Assembly: GCF_900142575.1 (NCBI RefSeq)
Contig: NZ_FRBI01000029.1
Location: forward strand, 1 to 64,000
Source of the DNA: Actinacidiphila paucisporea
Lineage (GTDB): Bacteria > Actinomycetota > Actinomycetes > Streptomycetales > Streptomycetaceae
Direction: 5' to 3'
DNA length: 64,000 nucleotides
Within the stretch, counting starts at the first letter, position 1; each line of letters begins with the position of its first letter. Below the pieces are notes generated by a model that ran no database searches, had not been told where the DNA came from, and worked only from the letters and a program-made list of their open reading frames with translations. Of the stretch, positions 36,258-44,360 are shown piece after piece. The translations under genes and the position numbers were made by a program.

Positions 36258-37751
36258 ATGAGCGCGCGTACTTACGAGGTCCGCACCTACGGGTGCCAGA
36301 TGAACGTCCACGACTCCGAGCGGCTGTCCGGCCTGCTGGAAGGCGCCGGCTATGTGCGGGCGCCGGAGGGCGCCGACGGGGCGGACGTCGTCGTCTTCAA
36401 CACCTGTGCGGTGCGGGAGAACGCCGACAACCGGCTCTACGGCAACCTCGGCCAGCTGGTGCCGAAGAAGGCCGCCCGCCCCGGCATGCAGATCGCCGTG
36501 GGCGGCTGCCTGGCGCAGAAGGACCGCGACACGATCGTGAAGCGGGCGCCCTGGGTCGACGTCGTGTTCGGCACCCACAACATCGGGCAGCTGCCGGTGC
36601 TGCTGGAGCGGGCCAGGATCGCCGAAGAGGCCCAGGTCGAGATCGTCGAGTCGCTGGAGACCTTCCCCTCCACGCTGCCGTCCCGCCGCGAGTCCGCGTA
36701 TGCCGCCTGGGTCGCGATCTCCGTGGGCTGCAACAACACCTGCACCTTCTGCATCGTGCCCGCGCTGCGCGGCAAGGAGAAGGACCGGCGGCCCGGCGAT
36801 GTGCTGGCCGAGGTCGAGGCGCTGGTCGCCGAGGGCGTCATCGAGGTCACCCTGCTCGGCCAGAACGTCAACGCCTACGGCTCCGACATCGGCGACCGCG
36901 AGGCCTTCGGTAAGCTGCTGCGGGCCACCGGCGCGGTCGAGGGACTGGAGCGGATCCGCTTCACCTCCCCGCACCCGCGTGATTTCACCGACGACGTGAT
37001 CGCGGCGATGGCGGAGACGCCGACCGTGATGCACCAGCTGCACATGCCGCTGCAGTCGGGCTCGGACCGGGTGCTCAAGGCGATGCGCCGGTCGTACCGG
37101 CAGGATCGTTACCTCGGCATCATCGAGAAGGTGCGGGCCGCGATGCCCGACGCCGCGCTCACCACCGACATCATCGTGGGCTTCCCCGGCGAGACCGAGG
37201 AGGACTTCGAGCAGACCCTGCACGTGGTGCGCGAGGCGCGCTTCGCACAGGCCTTCACCTTCCAGTACAGCAAGCGGCCCGGCACCCCCGCCGCGGAGAT
37301 GGACGGCCAGATCCCCAAGGCCGTCGTCCAGGAGCGCTACGAGCGGCTGGTCGCCCTCCAGGAGGAGATCTCCTGGGAGCAGAACAAGACGCAGCTCGGC
37401 CGCACCCTCGAAGTGCTGGTCGCCGAGGGCGAGGGCCGCAAGGACGACGCGACCCGCCGGCTGTCGGGACGTGCGCCCGACAACCGCCTGGTGCACTTCG
37501 AGCGCCCGGAGGGGCAGCAGGTCAGGCCGGGCGACATGGTGACCGTCGAGATCACCTACGCGGCACCGCACCACCTGCTCGCCGAGCGCCCCGCGCTGTC
37601 CGTGCGCCGTACGCGGGCCGGTGACGCGTGGGAGCGGCGCACCGCGGCCGCTGCGCCGCAGTCGGCCGGCGTGATGCTCGGGCTGCCGACGATCGGGGCG
37701 CCCGCGTCGGCGGAGTCGATGGCCGGCACCGGGGGCTGCGCGGTCGACTGA
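36258..37751 (+). CDS. miaB: tRNA-2-methylthio-N6-dimethylallyladenosine synthase MiaB
   Basis: This radical-SAM enzyme adds a methylthio group to i6A37 of tRNAs and so acts after MiaA, encoded 1.4 kb downstream. The 497-residue protein has an MTTase domain (about 3-120; cysteines in TYGCQMNVHDSE, NTCAVRENAD and VGGCLAQKD). The radical-SAM core has GCNNTCTFC near residue 160, followed by a TRAM domain (about 380-445) and a ~45-residue Ala/Gly-rich tail. ATG 36258 gives the canonical start. It is divergent from the TAXI gene. Confidence 0.97.
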   Translation: MSARTYEVRTYGCQMNVHDSERLSGLLEGAGYVRAPEGADGADVVVFNTCAVRENADNRLYGNLGQLVPKKAARPGMQIAVGGCLAQKDRDTIVKRAPWVDVVFGTHNIGQLPVLLERARIAEEAQVEIVESLETFPSTLPSRRESAYAAWVAISVGCNNTCTFCIVPALRGKEKDRRPGDVLAEVEALVAEGVIEVTLLGQNVNAYGSDIGDREAFGKLLRATGAVEGLERIRFTSPHPRDFTDDVIAAMAETPTVMHQLHMPLQSGSDRVLKAMRRSYRQDRYLGIIEKVRAAMPDAALTTDIIVGFPGETEEDFEQTLHVVREARFAQAFTFQYSKRPGTPAAEMDGQIPKAVVQERYERLVALQEEISWEQNKTQLGRTLEVLVAEGEGRKDDATRRLSGRAPDNRLVHFERPEGQQVRPGDMVTVEITYAAPHHLLAERPALSVRRTRAGDAWERRTAAAAPQSAGVMLGLPTIGAPASAESMAGTGGCAVD

Positions 37752-37845
37752 GCGCAGGTCGTCGAAGGAGGCTGGAGCGGTCGGCGTCCGCAGGCCCGAG
37801 GCGGACGCGGGGGCGCTGCCGGGCGCCGGCGGTAAGGTGTCGATC

Positions 37846-38574
37846 ATGCTGGTCGCCGCTGCCGTCTGCCCCTGCCCGCCGCTGCTGGTGCCCGAGGTGG
37901 CGGTCGGGGCCGCACCAGAACTGGACGCGCTGCGAGACGCCTGCGGGGACGCTGTCGGGGTGCTGGCCGCGTCCCGGCCCGACCTCCTGGTGGCCGTGGG
38001 GCCGGCCGAACTGCCGGCCAGCGGCGCCTTTCCCGCGGGTACCCGCGGGTCCTTCCGCCAGTTCGGCGTCGCACTGGAGGTGCGGCTCGGCAGCGCGGGG
38101 GAGACCGACGGTGACAATGGCCCGGCCGATGATCTGCGCCTGCTGCCGCCCTCGCTGGCCGTGGCCGCCTGGCTGCTGCGCGGCTGGCACGCGAGCCCGG
38201 TGCAGGGCCTGGGAGTGGGGGAGCAGCTGGCACCCGACCGCTGCGCCGCCGCCGGGCAGGACGTCGCCGCGTCGGCGGGGCGGGTCGCACTGCTGGTGAT
38301 GGGCGACGGCAGTGCCTCCCGTACGGTCAAGGCGCCGGGCTACCTGGACGACCGCGCCGAGGGTTTCGACGCGTCCGTCGCCGCCGCGCTCGCCGCGGCC
38401 GACACCGAGGCGCTGGCCGGGCTCGATCCCGAGTTGGCGCAGGGAGTACGCGCCGCCGGCCGGGCACCCTGGCAGGTGCTGGCCGGCGCGGCTCGCGGCG
38501 CCGGCCTCGGCGGGCAACTGCTGTACGAGGAGGCGCCCTACGGCGTCGGATACTTCGTGGCCGGCTGGACATAG
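37846..38574 (+). CDS. Class III extradiol dioxygenase subunit B-like protein
   Basis: This 242-residue protein is of the LigB-like family that actinobacteria carry between miaB and miaA. The N-terminus reads MLVAAAVCPCPPLLVPEV, where catalytic relatives have a metal-binding histidine in a PHPP-type motif. That histidine is replaced by cysteine here, so dioxygenase activity is doubtful. Other family blocks (RVALLVMGDGSASRTVKAPG and EEAPYGVGYFVAGW) are present. No catechol-degradation genes adjoin it. ATG 37846 is favoured over GTG 37837 because AAGG precedes it at a fitting distance. Confidence 0.82.
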   Translation: MLVAAAVCPCPPLLVPEVAVGAAPELDALRDACGDAVGVLAASRPDLLVAVGPAELPASGAFPAGTRGSFRQFGVALEVRLGSAGETDGDNGPADDLRLLPPSLAVAAWLLRGWHASPVQGLGVGEQLAPDRCAAAGQDVAASAGRVALLVMGDGSASRTVKAPGYLDDRAEGFDASVAAALAAADTEALAGLDPELAQGVRAAGRAPWQVLAGAARGAGLGGQLLYEEAPYGVGYFVAGWT

Positions 38575-38606
38575 CCGCCGGTCAGGCCGCGAGCGCCGAC
38601 CCACGT

Positions 38607-38642
38607 GGACGGGCCGCGGAAGGTGGAATTCCGCGGCCGTCC
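38607..38642. terminator. Hairpin between convergent genes
   Basis: GGACGGGCCGCGGAA pairs with TTCCGCGGCCGTCC, leaving one bulged base and a short loop. It lies 33 bases after the extradiol-like gene and 65 bases from the end of the antitoxin-like gene, so it could end transcripts from both sides. Confidence 0.6.
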
Positions 38643-38706
38643 GGTCTCACCCGCCGTATGCCACGCCGCTTGCGGCGGGGACGGCACTCACCGGGGTAAG
38701 CGGGTG

Positions 38707-38946
38707 TCAGACTGTGCCGCCGGTGTCCCGGCCGCCGCCCTCGCCGCCGAGCTTGTCCGCTGCGTCCCTCGCCTTGTCGGCGCCGGTGTCGATCTTCTCG
38801 GAATACTTGCCGCCGGTCTTCGAGTCCGCGGTCCGCGCCGCCTTGTCGATTCCCGAGTCGACCTTGTCAGGATGCTGCCGGGCCATGTCACCGGCCTTGT
38901 CCTTCGCCAGGCCGAGCTTGTCCTTGAGCGTGTCCATGAAGCTCAT
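38707..38946 (-). CDS. MT0933-like antitoxin family small protein
   Basis: A 79-residue, highly charged helical protein: MSFMDTLKDKLGLAKDKAGD, then repeated DK/AR heptad-like motifs and a Gly-rich end. It matches what databases call the MT0933-like antitoxin family in actinobacteria. No toxin gene lies beside it, so an antitoxin role is not supported by context. The Lys/Asp/Ala composition also recalls stress-induced CsbD-like proteins. ATG 38946 has GAGGAAGG about 6 bases upstream. It is divergent from miaA. Confidence 0.78.
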   Translation of the reverse strand: MSFMDTLKDKLGLAKDKAGDMARQHPDKVDSGIDKAARTADSKTGGKYSEKIDTGADKARDAADKLGGEGGGRDTGGTV

Positions 38947-39140
38947 CTGGCACCTTCCTCGAATGATGCGACCAGGGCGGCTGACCTGCGCCATCCGCGA
39001 CCAGATAGCCGCAAAACACCACAAGCATCGCGAAATGCCCTTCGCTCCCAGACGATACCCGCGCCGGCGTGAATGCGCGCTGCCTGGCCCGCGGCCCCCG
39101 TGGATCGAGGTCGGTACCGGATGTTTGGGAGACTGATCGT

Positions 39141-40064
39141 GTGAAGAACCGTGTGATCGCCGTCGTCGGCCCCACCGCAGCCGGAAAATCGGACCTCGGT
39201 GTCGCTCTGGCCCGGATTCTGGGCGGCGAGGTGATCAACGCCGACTCCATGCAGCTCTACCGCGGCATGGACATCGGCACCGCCAAACTTCCGCCCGACG
39301 AGCGGCACGGCGTGCCGCACCACCTGCTGGACATCTGGGACGTGACGCAGGCCGCCAACGTCGCCGACTATCAGCGGCTGGCCCGCGCCGAGATCGACCG
39401 CCTGCACGCGGCGGACCGGGTACCGGTGCTGGTCGGCGGCTCCGGGCTGTACGTGCGCGCGGCCATCGACCCGCTGGAATTCCCGGGCACCGACGCCGCC
39501 GTCCGCGCCCGGATCGAGGCCGAACTCGAGCTGCGCGGCCCGGGCGCCCTGCACGCCCGGCTGGCCGCCGTCGACCCGGCCGCGGCCCGGGCGATCCTGC
39601 CGAGCAACGGCCGCCGGATCGTCCGCGCCCTTGAGGTGGTCGAGATCACCGGTCGACCCTTCACAGCCAATCTCCCCCAGGTGGAGGCGCAGCAGCCGGT
39701 CTACGACACCGTGCAGATCGGACTCGACATCCCCCGGCCGCTGCTCGACGAACGCATCGCGCTGCGGGTCGACCGCATGTGGGGGGCCGGCCTCGTCGCC
39801 GAGGTCCGCGCCCTCGAGGCCGTCGGGCTGCGCGAGGGTCGCACCGCCTCCCGCGCCCTCGGCTACCAGCAGGTGCTCGCCGCGCTCGCCGGGGAGTGCA
39901 CCGAGGAGCAGGCACGCGCGGACACCGTGCGGGCCACGAAACGCTTCGCACGGCGGCAGGATTCGTGGTTCCGACGCGACGGCCGTGTGCACTGGCTCAC
40001 CGCCCAGGGCGAAGAACTCACCGACCGTGCGCTGACGTTGCTCGGAGAAGCGGTCACAGCCTGA
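39141..40064 (+). CDS. miaA: tRNA dimethylallyltransferase MiaA
   Basis: This enzyme transfers a dimethylallyl group from DMAPP to A37 of tRNAs reading UNN codons and provides the substrate for MiaB. The 307-residue protein has a P-loop at the N-terminus (VVGPTAAGKSDLGVALAR), DSMQLYRGMDIGTAKL near residue 36, the GGSGLYVRA block near 100 and SRALGYQQVLAAL near 240. GTG 39141 has GGGAGA upstream and gives the family N-terminus; the longer frame from 39069 is rejected. Downstream are a membrane protein and dapF, the usual streptomycete order. Confidence 0.96.
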   Translation: MKNRVIAVVGPTAAGKSDLGVALARILGGEVINADSMQLYRGMDIGTAKLPPDERHGVPHHLLDIWDVTQAANVADYQRLARAEIDRLHAADRVPVLVGGSGLYVRAAIDPLEFPGTDAAVRARIEAELELRGPGALHARLAAVDPAAARAILPSNGRRIVRALEVVEITGRPFTANLPQVEAQQPVYDTVQIGLDIPRPLLDERIALRVDRMWGAGLVAEVRALEAVGLREGRTASRALGYQQVLAALAGECTEEQARADTVRATKRFARRQDSWFRRDGRVHWLTAQGEELTDRALTLLGEAVTA

Positions 40065-40163
40065 TCACGTGATGGCATCGGGACGCTCCGGCGTCCCGGA
40101 CCAGCCCTCCGACCGTGCCATCATCGAGCATCTAGCTACGGTGTCGGAGACTCGGGAGGGCGC

Positions 40164-40739
40164 GTGGCGATGGCTCTCGGCCCACGCGACACCCCCCAGG
40201 GGTGCGACTCAGCGGCGGACTCGTACGAGTCCCATGAGTCACAGGAGATCAACGGTGTCCCGGCAGACAGTGCAGAACCCCTCCCGGAACTGGCGCACTT
40301 GGAGCCGCTGGAATCGCTGGATGCCCTCGGCGGCCCGCTGAATCCGCTCGAACCCCTCGACCCGCTGGGCTCGATCGACCCGATCCTGCCGCTCGACGGC
40401 GGCCAGTCCTTCGGTGAACTGCGACCGCAACGGCGGCTGCGCATCTGGCAACTCGCTCCGATCATCGCGCTCGCGGTGGGCGGGTCCCTCATGTTCGCCT
40501 TTCCTCTCGCCTTCGAATCCGGCGACGCCGGTCCGGTCGTCGCCATGCTCGGCCTGCTGCTGTGCTGCTGCTCCGCGGGCTGGGGCCTGATGGCGGCCCG
40601 CCGGGTCGGCTACACCTGGCCGGGCCTGCCCGCCCGCGGCTCCGGCGCCCGGATCGACTGGCGCTTCGCCGCCGGCTACGCAGCCCTGATCGTGCTGCTC
40701 GCCGCGCTGGCCGTCTGGCGCGTCGCCCGGCTGCGCTGA
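40164..40739 (+). CDS. Membrane protein with Leu/Pro-rich acidic N-terminus, unknown function
   Basis: The 191-residue protein is not recognised. Its first ~95 residues are acidic and contain a repeating LEPL/LDPL/LNPL pattern (LEPLESLDALGGPLNPLEPL). Three hydrophobic segments follow: about 98-116 (IIALAVGGSLMFAFPLAF), 122-142 (MLGLLLCCCSAGWGLMAA) and 168-188 (AGYAALIVLLAALAVW). GTG 40164 has GGAGGG 5 to 6 bases upstream; ATG 40170 is possible. It lies between miaA and dapF, where streptomycetes often carry such a gene. Confidence 0.7.
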   Translation: MAMALGPRDTPQGCDSAADSYESHESQEINGVPADSAEPLPELAHLEPLESLDALGGPLNPLEPLDPLGSIDPILPLDGGQSFGELRPQRRLRIWQLAPIIALAVGGSLMFAFPLAFESGDAGPVVAMLGLLLCCCSAGWGLMAARRVGYTWPGLPARGSGARIDWRFAAGYAALIVLLAALAVWRVARLR

Positions 40740-40784
40740 CGCCCCGCGCCGCCGGACTGCCGGCCGTCCGCGTACGATCGATAT

Positions 40785-41693
40785 GTGACTGACGCGCACC
40801 CCGGCACCGCCGCATTCGCCTTCCTCAAAGGCCACGGGACCGAGAACGACTTCGTGATCCTCCCCGATCCGGACGGCCTGCTCGACCTGTCCGCCGCCCA
40901 GGTGGCCAGGCTGTGCGACCGCCGCGCCGGGATCGGCGGCGACGGCCTGCTGCGTGTCGTCCGCTCCACCGCCCACCCCGAGGCCGCCGCGCTCGCCGAC
41001 CGGGCCGAGTGGTTCATGGACTACCGCAACAGCGACGGCAGCATCGCCGAGATGTGCGGCAACGGCGTCCGTGTCTTCGCCCGCTACCTTCAGCGGGCCG
41101 GTCTCGCCGACGCGGGCGACCTGGCCATCGCCACCCGCGCGGGGGTGCGCGAGGTCCACCTCGCCAAGGACGGCGACGACGGCACCCCCGGGGCGGTCAC
41201 CGTCGGCATGGGCCGCGCCACCCTCCCCGGCGGCGAGGTCACGGTCACGGTCGGCTCTCGCAGTTGGCCCGCACTGCACGTCGACATGGGCAACCCACAC
41301 GCCGTCGTCTTCGTCGACGACCTCGCCGATGCCGGAGACCTCTTCCGAGCCCCCCTTGTCACCCCCTTCGAGTCCTATCCCGCGGGCACCAACGTCGAAT
41401 TCGTCGTGGACCGCGGACCCCGCCACGTGGCCATGCGCGTCCACGAGCGCGGCTCGGGCGAGACCCGGTCCTGCGGCACCGGAGCCTGCGCCGTCATGGT
41501 CGCCGCCGCCCGCCGTGACGGCCTCGACCCCGCGGACACCGGCCGCCCCGTCACCTACACCGTCGACGTCCCCGGCGGTCGGCTGGTGATCACCGAGACC
41601 GTCGAGGGCCTGATCGAGATGACCGGTCCTGCGGTCATCGTCGCCGAGGGAGACTTCGATCCCGCTTTCGCGGCCGCCGGACCGGTCCGCTGA
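40785..41693 (+). CDS. dapF: Diaminopimelate epimerase
   Basis: DapF converts LL- to meso-diaminopimelate for lysine synthesis. Streptomycete walls use LL-DAP, so its main role here is lysine. The 302-residue protein keeps both catalytic cysteines, in SIAEMCGNGVRVFARYL near residue 91 and GETRSCGTGACAVMVA near 230. It also keeps KGHGTENDFVILPD at the N-terminus and VDMGNPHAVVFVDD near 170. GTG 40785 is the only start giving the complete family N-terminus. Confidence 0.96.
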   Translation: MTDAHPGTAAFAFLKGHGTENDFVILPDPDGLLDLSAAQVARLCDRRAGIGGDGLLRVVRSTAHPEAAALADRAEWFMDYRNSDGSIAEMCGNGVRVFARYLQRAGLADAGDLAIATRAGVREVHLAKDGDDGTPGAVTVGMGRATLPGGEVTVTVGSRSWPALHVDMGNPHAVVFVDDLADAGDLFRAPLVTPFESYPAGTNVEFVVDRGPRHVAMRVHERGSGETRSCGTGACAVMVAAARRDGLDPADTGRPVTYTVDVPGGRLVITETVEGLIEMTGPAVIVAEGDFDPAFAAAGPVR

Positions 41694-41888
41694 TCGGCCC
41701 GCACCGATTTGTTACCCGGCTCATTCCGCCAGGAATCCCCGTACACCGTCCCTCGAACGGGTGATGGGGATCACTCTCGGCGAGAGCGCGACAGCCGCAC
41801 GTGGTGGGCTCGATAGCATCAATCACCGGCGCGGCCCCGCGGGTCGTGTGAGGGCTTCCGCCGCCGGTTCACGCTGCCGGAGGTGCCG

Positions 41889-44099
41889 ATGAGCGCAGAC
41901 AACGCGGTGGACGCCGAGCGCGCCGCCGATGACCGTCGACGCGGTCTGCGGCGCATCGATCTGCGCCGGCTCGGGCGGGCGGCACTGCTCGGTCCCGGCG
42001 CCAGGGACCGCCTGCCCGGCGCCATCGAGCACCTCATCAAGGTCCACCGCGCCCGGCATCCGCAGGCCGGGCCTGAGGCGGTCGAGACGCTGCGCCGGGC
42101 ATATGTGCTCGCCGAGTCCTCGCACCGCGGCCAGACGCGCAAGAGCGGTGAGCCGTTCATCACCCATCCGCTGGCCGTCACCTTGATCCTCGCCGAACTC
42201 GGCGCCGAGACCACCACCTTGACGGCCTCTCTGCTGCACGACACCGTCGAGGACACCGACGTGACGCTGGATCAGGTGCGGAAGGAATTCGGCGCCGAGG
42301 TGACCTATCTCGTGGACGGCGTCACCAAGCTGGAGAAGGTCGATCACGGGGCCGCGGCCGAGCCCGAGACCTTCCGAAAGATGCTGGTCGCCACCGGCAG
42401 CGACGTACGCGTGATGTCGATCAAGCTCGCCGACCGGCTGCACAACGTCCGCACCCTCGGGGTGATGCGGCCCGACAAGCAGGCCAGGATCGCCAAGGTC
42501 ACCCGGGACGTGCTGATCCCGCTCGCTGAGCGCCTCGGTGTGCAGGCGCTCAAGACCGAACTGGAGGACCGTGTCTTCGCGATCCTCCACCCTGCCGAAT
42601 ACGCCCGCACCCAGGCCATGATCGCTGCCAACGCCCAGCGGCCCGACCTGCTGGCCACGATCGCCGAGGACCTGCGCAAGGTGCTGCGCGACGCGGACAT
42701 CCCGGCCGAGGTCGCGATCAGGCCGCGGCACGCGGTCTCCGTCCACCGGCTGCTGCTCAAACGCGGCGGCACGGAACTGGGCGGCGGCGATTTCGGCAGG
42801 CTGCTTGTGCTGGTCGGCGAGGACGCCGACTGCTACGCCGTGCTCGGCGAACTCCACACCTGCTTCACGCCGGTGATCGCCGAATTCAAGGACTTCATTG
42901 CCGCGCCCAAATTCAACCTCTACCAGTCCCTGCACACCGCCGTCGCCGACGCCCAGGGGCGGATCGCCGAGGTCTTGGTCCGCACCCGGCAGATGCACCG
43001 GGTGGCGGAGGCCGGGGTGATCGCCCTCGGCGACCCGCACGCCGCCGCCGAGCACCTGCACTCCGCCGCCGGTGGCGTGCCATCGCCCGCCACGAGCGGC
43101 GCGGGACGCGCCCCCACGGGGTCCGCGGCCGCCGAAGCGTGGGGGAGGGTCGACCCGACCCAGCCGGGCTGGCTGGCCCGGCTCCTCGAATGGCAGCGTG
43201 ACGCGCCCGACCCCGACACCTTCTGGACCGCGCTGCGCGACGACCTCGCGCAGGACCGCGAGATCACCGTGTTCACCGCGGAGGGCGGCGACGCCTCGGG
43301 GACGATCCGGCTGCCCGCGGGCGCCAGTTGCGTCGACGCCGCTTATGCCGTGCACGGCGAGGGCGGCCGCCGGTGCATCGGCGTACGGGTCAACGGCCGG
43401 CTGGCGCCATTGGGCACCAGGCTGCGCGACGGTGACAGCCTGCAACTCCTGCTGGACGACGCGGCCGCCTCGCGACCGGCCGCCGACTGGCTCGAACACG
43501 CCACCACCCCCGCGGCCAGGATCGCCATCACCCGCTGGCTGGCACAGCACCCGGCCCCGGCCGACGACGACCAGCCGGCAACCGCCCCGGCGGCCCGGCC
43601 CACCCGGGCGGCCAGCACCGCACCGGCCGCCCAGCCGGCGGCCGTCGCCGATCTGCCGGGCGCCACCGTGCGGCTGGCCCGCTGCTGTACGCCCGTCCCG
43701 CCCGACGCGGTGACGGGCTTCGTCATCCGCGGCGGGGCCGTGACCGTCCATCGCGTCGAGTGTCCGAGCACCGCCAGGATGACCGCGACCGGCAGGACCT
43801 CCGTGCCGGTCGGGTGGCGGGACGGCACGCCGGCCGGCGGCTACCGCGCCACGGTGCTCGCCGAGGCGCTGAGCCGCCCGCGGCTGCTCGCCGACCTCAC
43901 CGAGGTGATCGCCACCGAGGGCGTCGGCATCGTCTCGGCGGCGGTGGAACCGCCGCAGGAGCACCGTGTGCGACACACCTACACGGTGGAGCTGCCCGAC
44001 CCCCAGGCCCTCGCCGGCCTGATGCGTGCCATGCGCGCCGTGCCCGGCGTCTACGACGTCTACCGCGCGAAGCCCGCGGTCACCGCCACCCGCAGCTGA
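41889..44099 (+). CDS. rshA: RelA/SpoT-type (p)ppGpp hydrolase, RshA
   Basis: This 736-residue long RSH protein has, in order, an HD hydrolase domain (about 45-200), a RelA_SpoT synthetase-like domain (about 255-380), a Pro/Ala linker, TGS (about 455-525), a zinc-finger-like CCTPVPPD segment near 600 and a C-terminal ACT domain (about 660-735). Hydrolase residues look intact: RKSGEPFITHP, LLHDTVEDT and SIKLADRLHNVR. In the synthetase, EFKDFIAAPKFNLYQSLHT is kept. The DLLAxR-type strand with the magnesium-binding Asp reads FGRLLVLVGED, so synthesis is doubtful. It is the second RSH protein of Streptomyces (rshA) rather than relA, judged by its place between dapF and hflX. ATG 41889 has GGAGG 5 bases upstream. 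Confidence 0.88.
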   Translation: MSADNAVDAERAADDRRRGLRRIDLRRLGRAALLGPGARDRLPGAIEHLIKVHRARHPQAGPEAVETLRRAYVLAESSHRGQTRKSGEPFITHPLAVTLILAELGAETTTLTASLLHDTVEDTDVTLDQVRKEFGAEVTYLVDGVTKLEKVDHGAAAEPETFRKMLVATGSDVRVMSIKLADRLHNVRTLGVMRPDKQARIAKVTRDVLIPLAERLGVQALKTELEDRVFAILHPAEYARTQAMIAANAQRPDLLATIAEDLRKVLRDADIPAEVAIRPRHAVSVHRLLLKRGGTELGGGDFGRLLVLVGEDADCYAVLGELHTCFTPVIAEFKDFIAAPKFNLYQSLHTAVADAQGRIAEVLVRTRQMHRVAEAGVIALGDPHAAAEHLHSAAGGVPSPATSGAGRAPTGSAAAEAWGRVDPTQPGWLARLLEWQRDAPDPDTFWTALRDDLAQDREITVFTAEGGDASGTIRLPAGASCVDAAYAVHGEGGRRCIGVRVNGRLAPLGTRLRDGDSLQLLLDDAAASRPAADWLEHATTPAARIAITRWLAQHPAPADDDQPATAPAARPTRAASTAPAAQPAAVADLPGATVRLARCCTPVPPDAVTGFVIRGGAVTVHRVECPSTARMTATGRTSVPVGWRDGTPAGGYRATVLAEALSRPRLLADLTEVIATEGVGIVSAAVEPPQEHRVRHTYTVELPDPQALAGLMRAMRAVPGVYDVYRAKPAVTATRS

Positions 44100-44360
44100 T
44101 CCCCGCACTGCCGTCCTGCTGCCACCCACCGCACTCACCCCTCAGATCGCCATCGACCCGGCTGTCTCCCGCTTCGATGATTACTCTGAGTGAACGTGTG
44201 GCTGCGGCGGTGCGTTCCCGGCAGGCGTCACCCGTACGAGTGGTACGCACGTGGTGCGCACCCGCCGGGAAACCCGCGTGACCGCGGCGGTCCGGCGTGC
44301 GACCATCGTAATGACGGCACGAACGTGTGCCGGACCCTGACCGTACGACCTAAGGATCCG

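Noticed and set aside
38707..38946. Toxin-antitoxin module
   Set aside because: Only the antitoxin-like protein is present; no adjacent toxin gene.
44100..44360. Possible small gene between rshA and hflX
   Set aside because: The 261 bp show no frame with a ribosome site and normal codon bias; only promoter DNA for hflX is likely.
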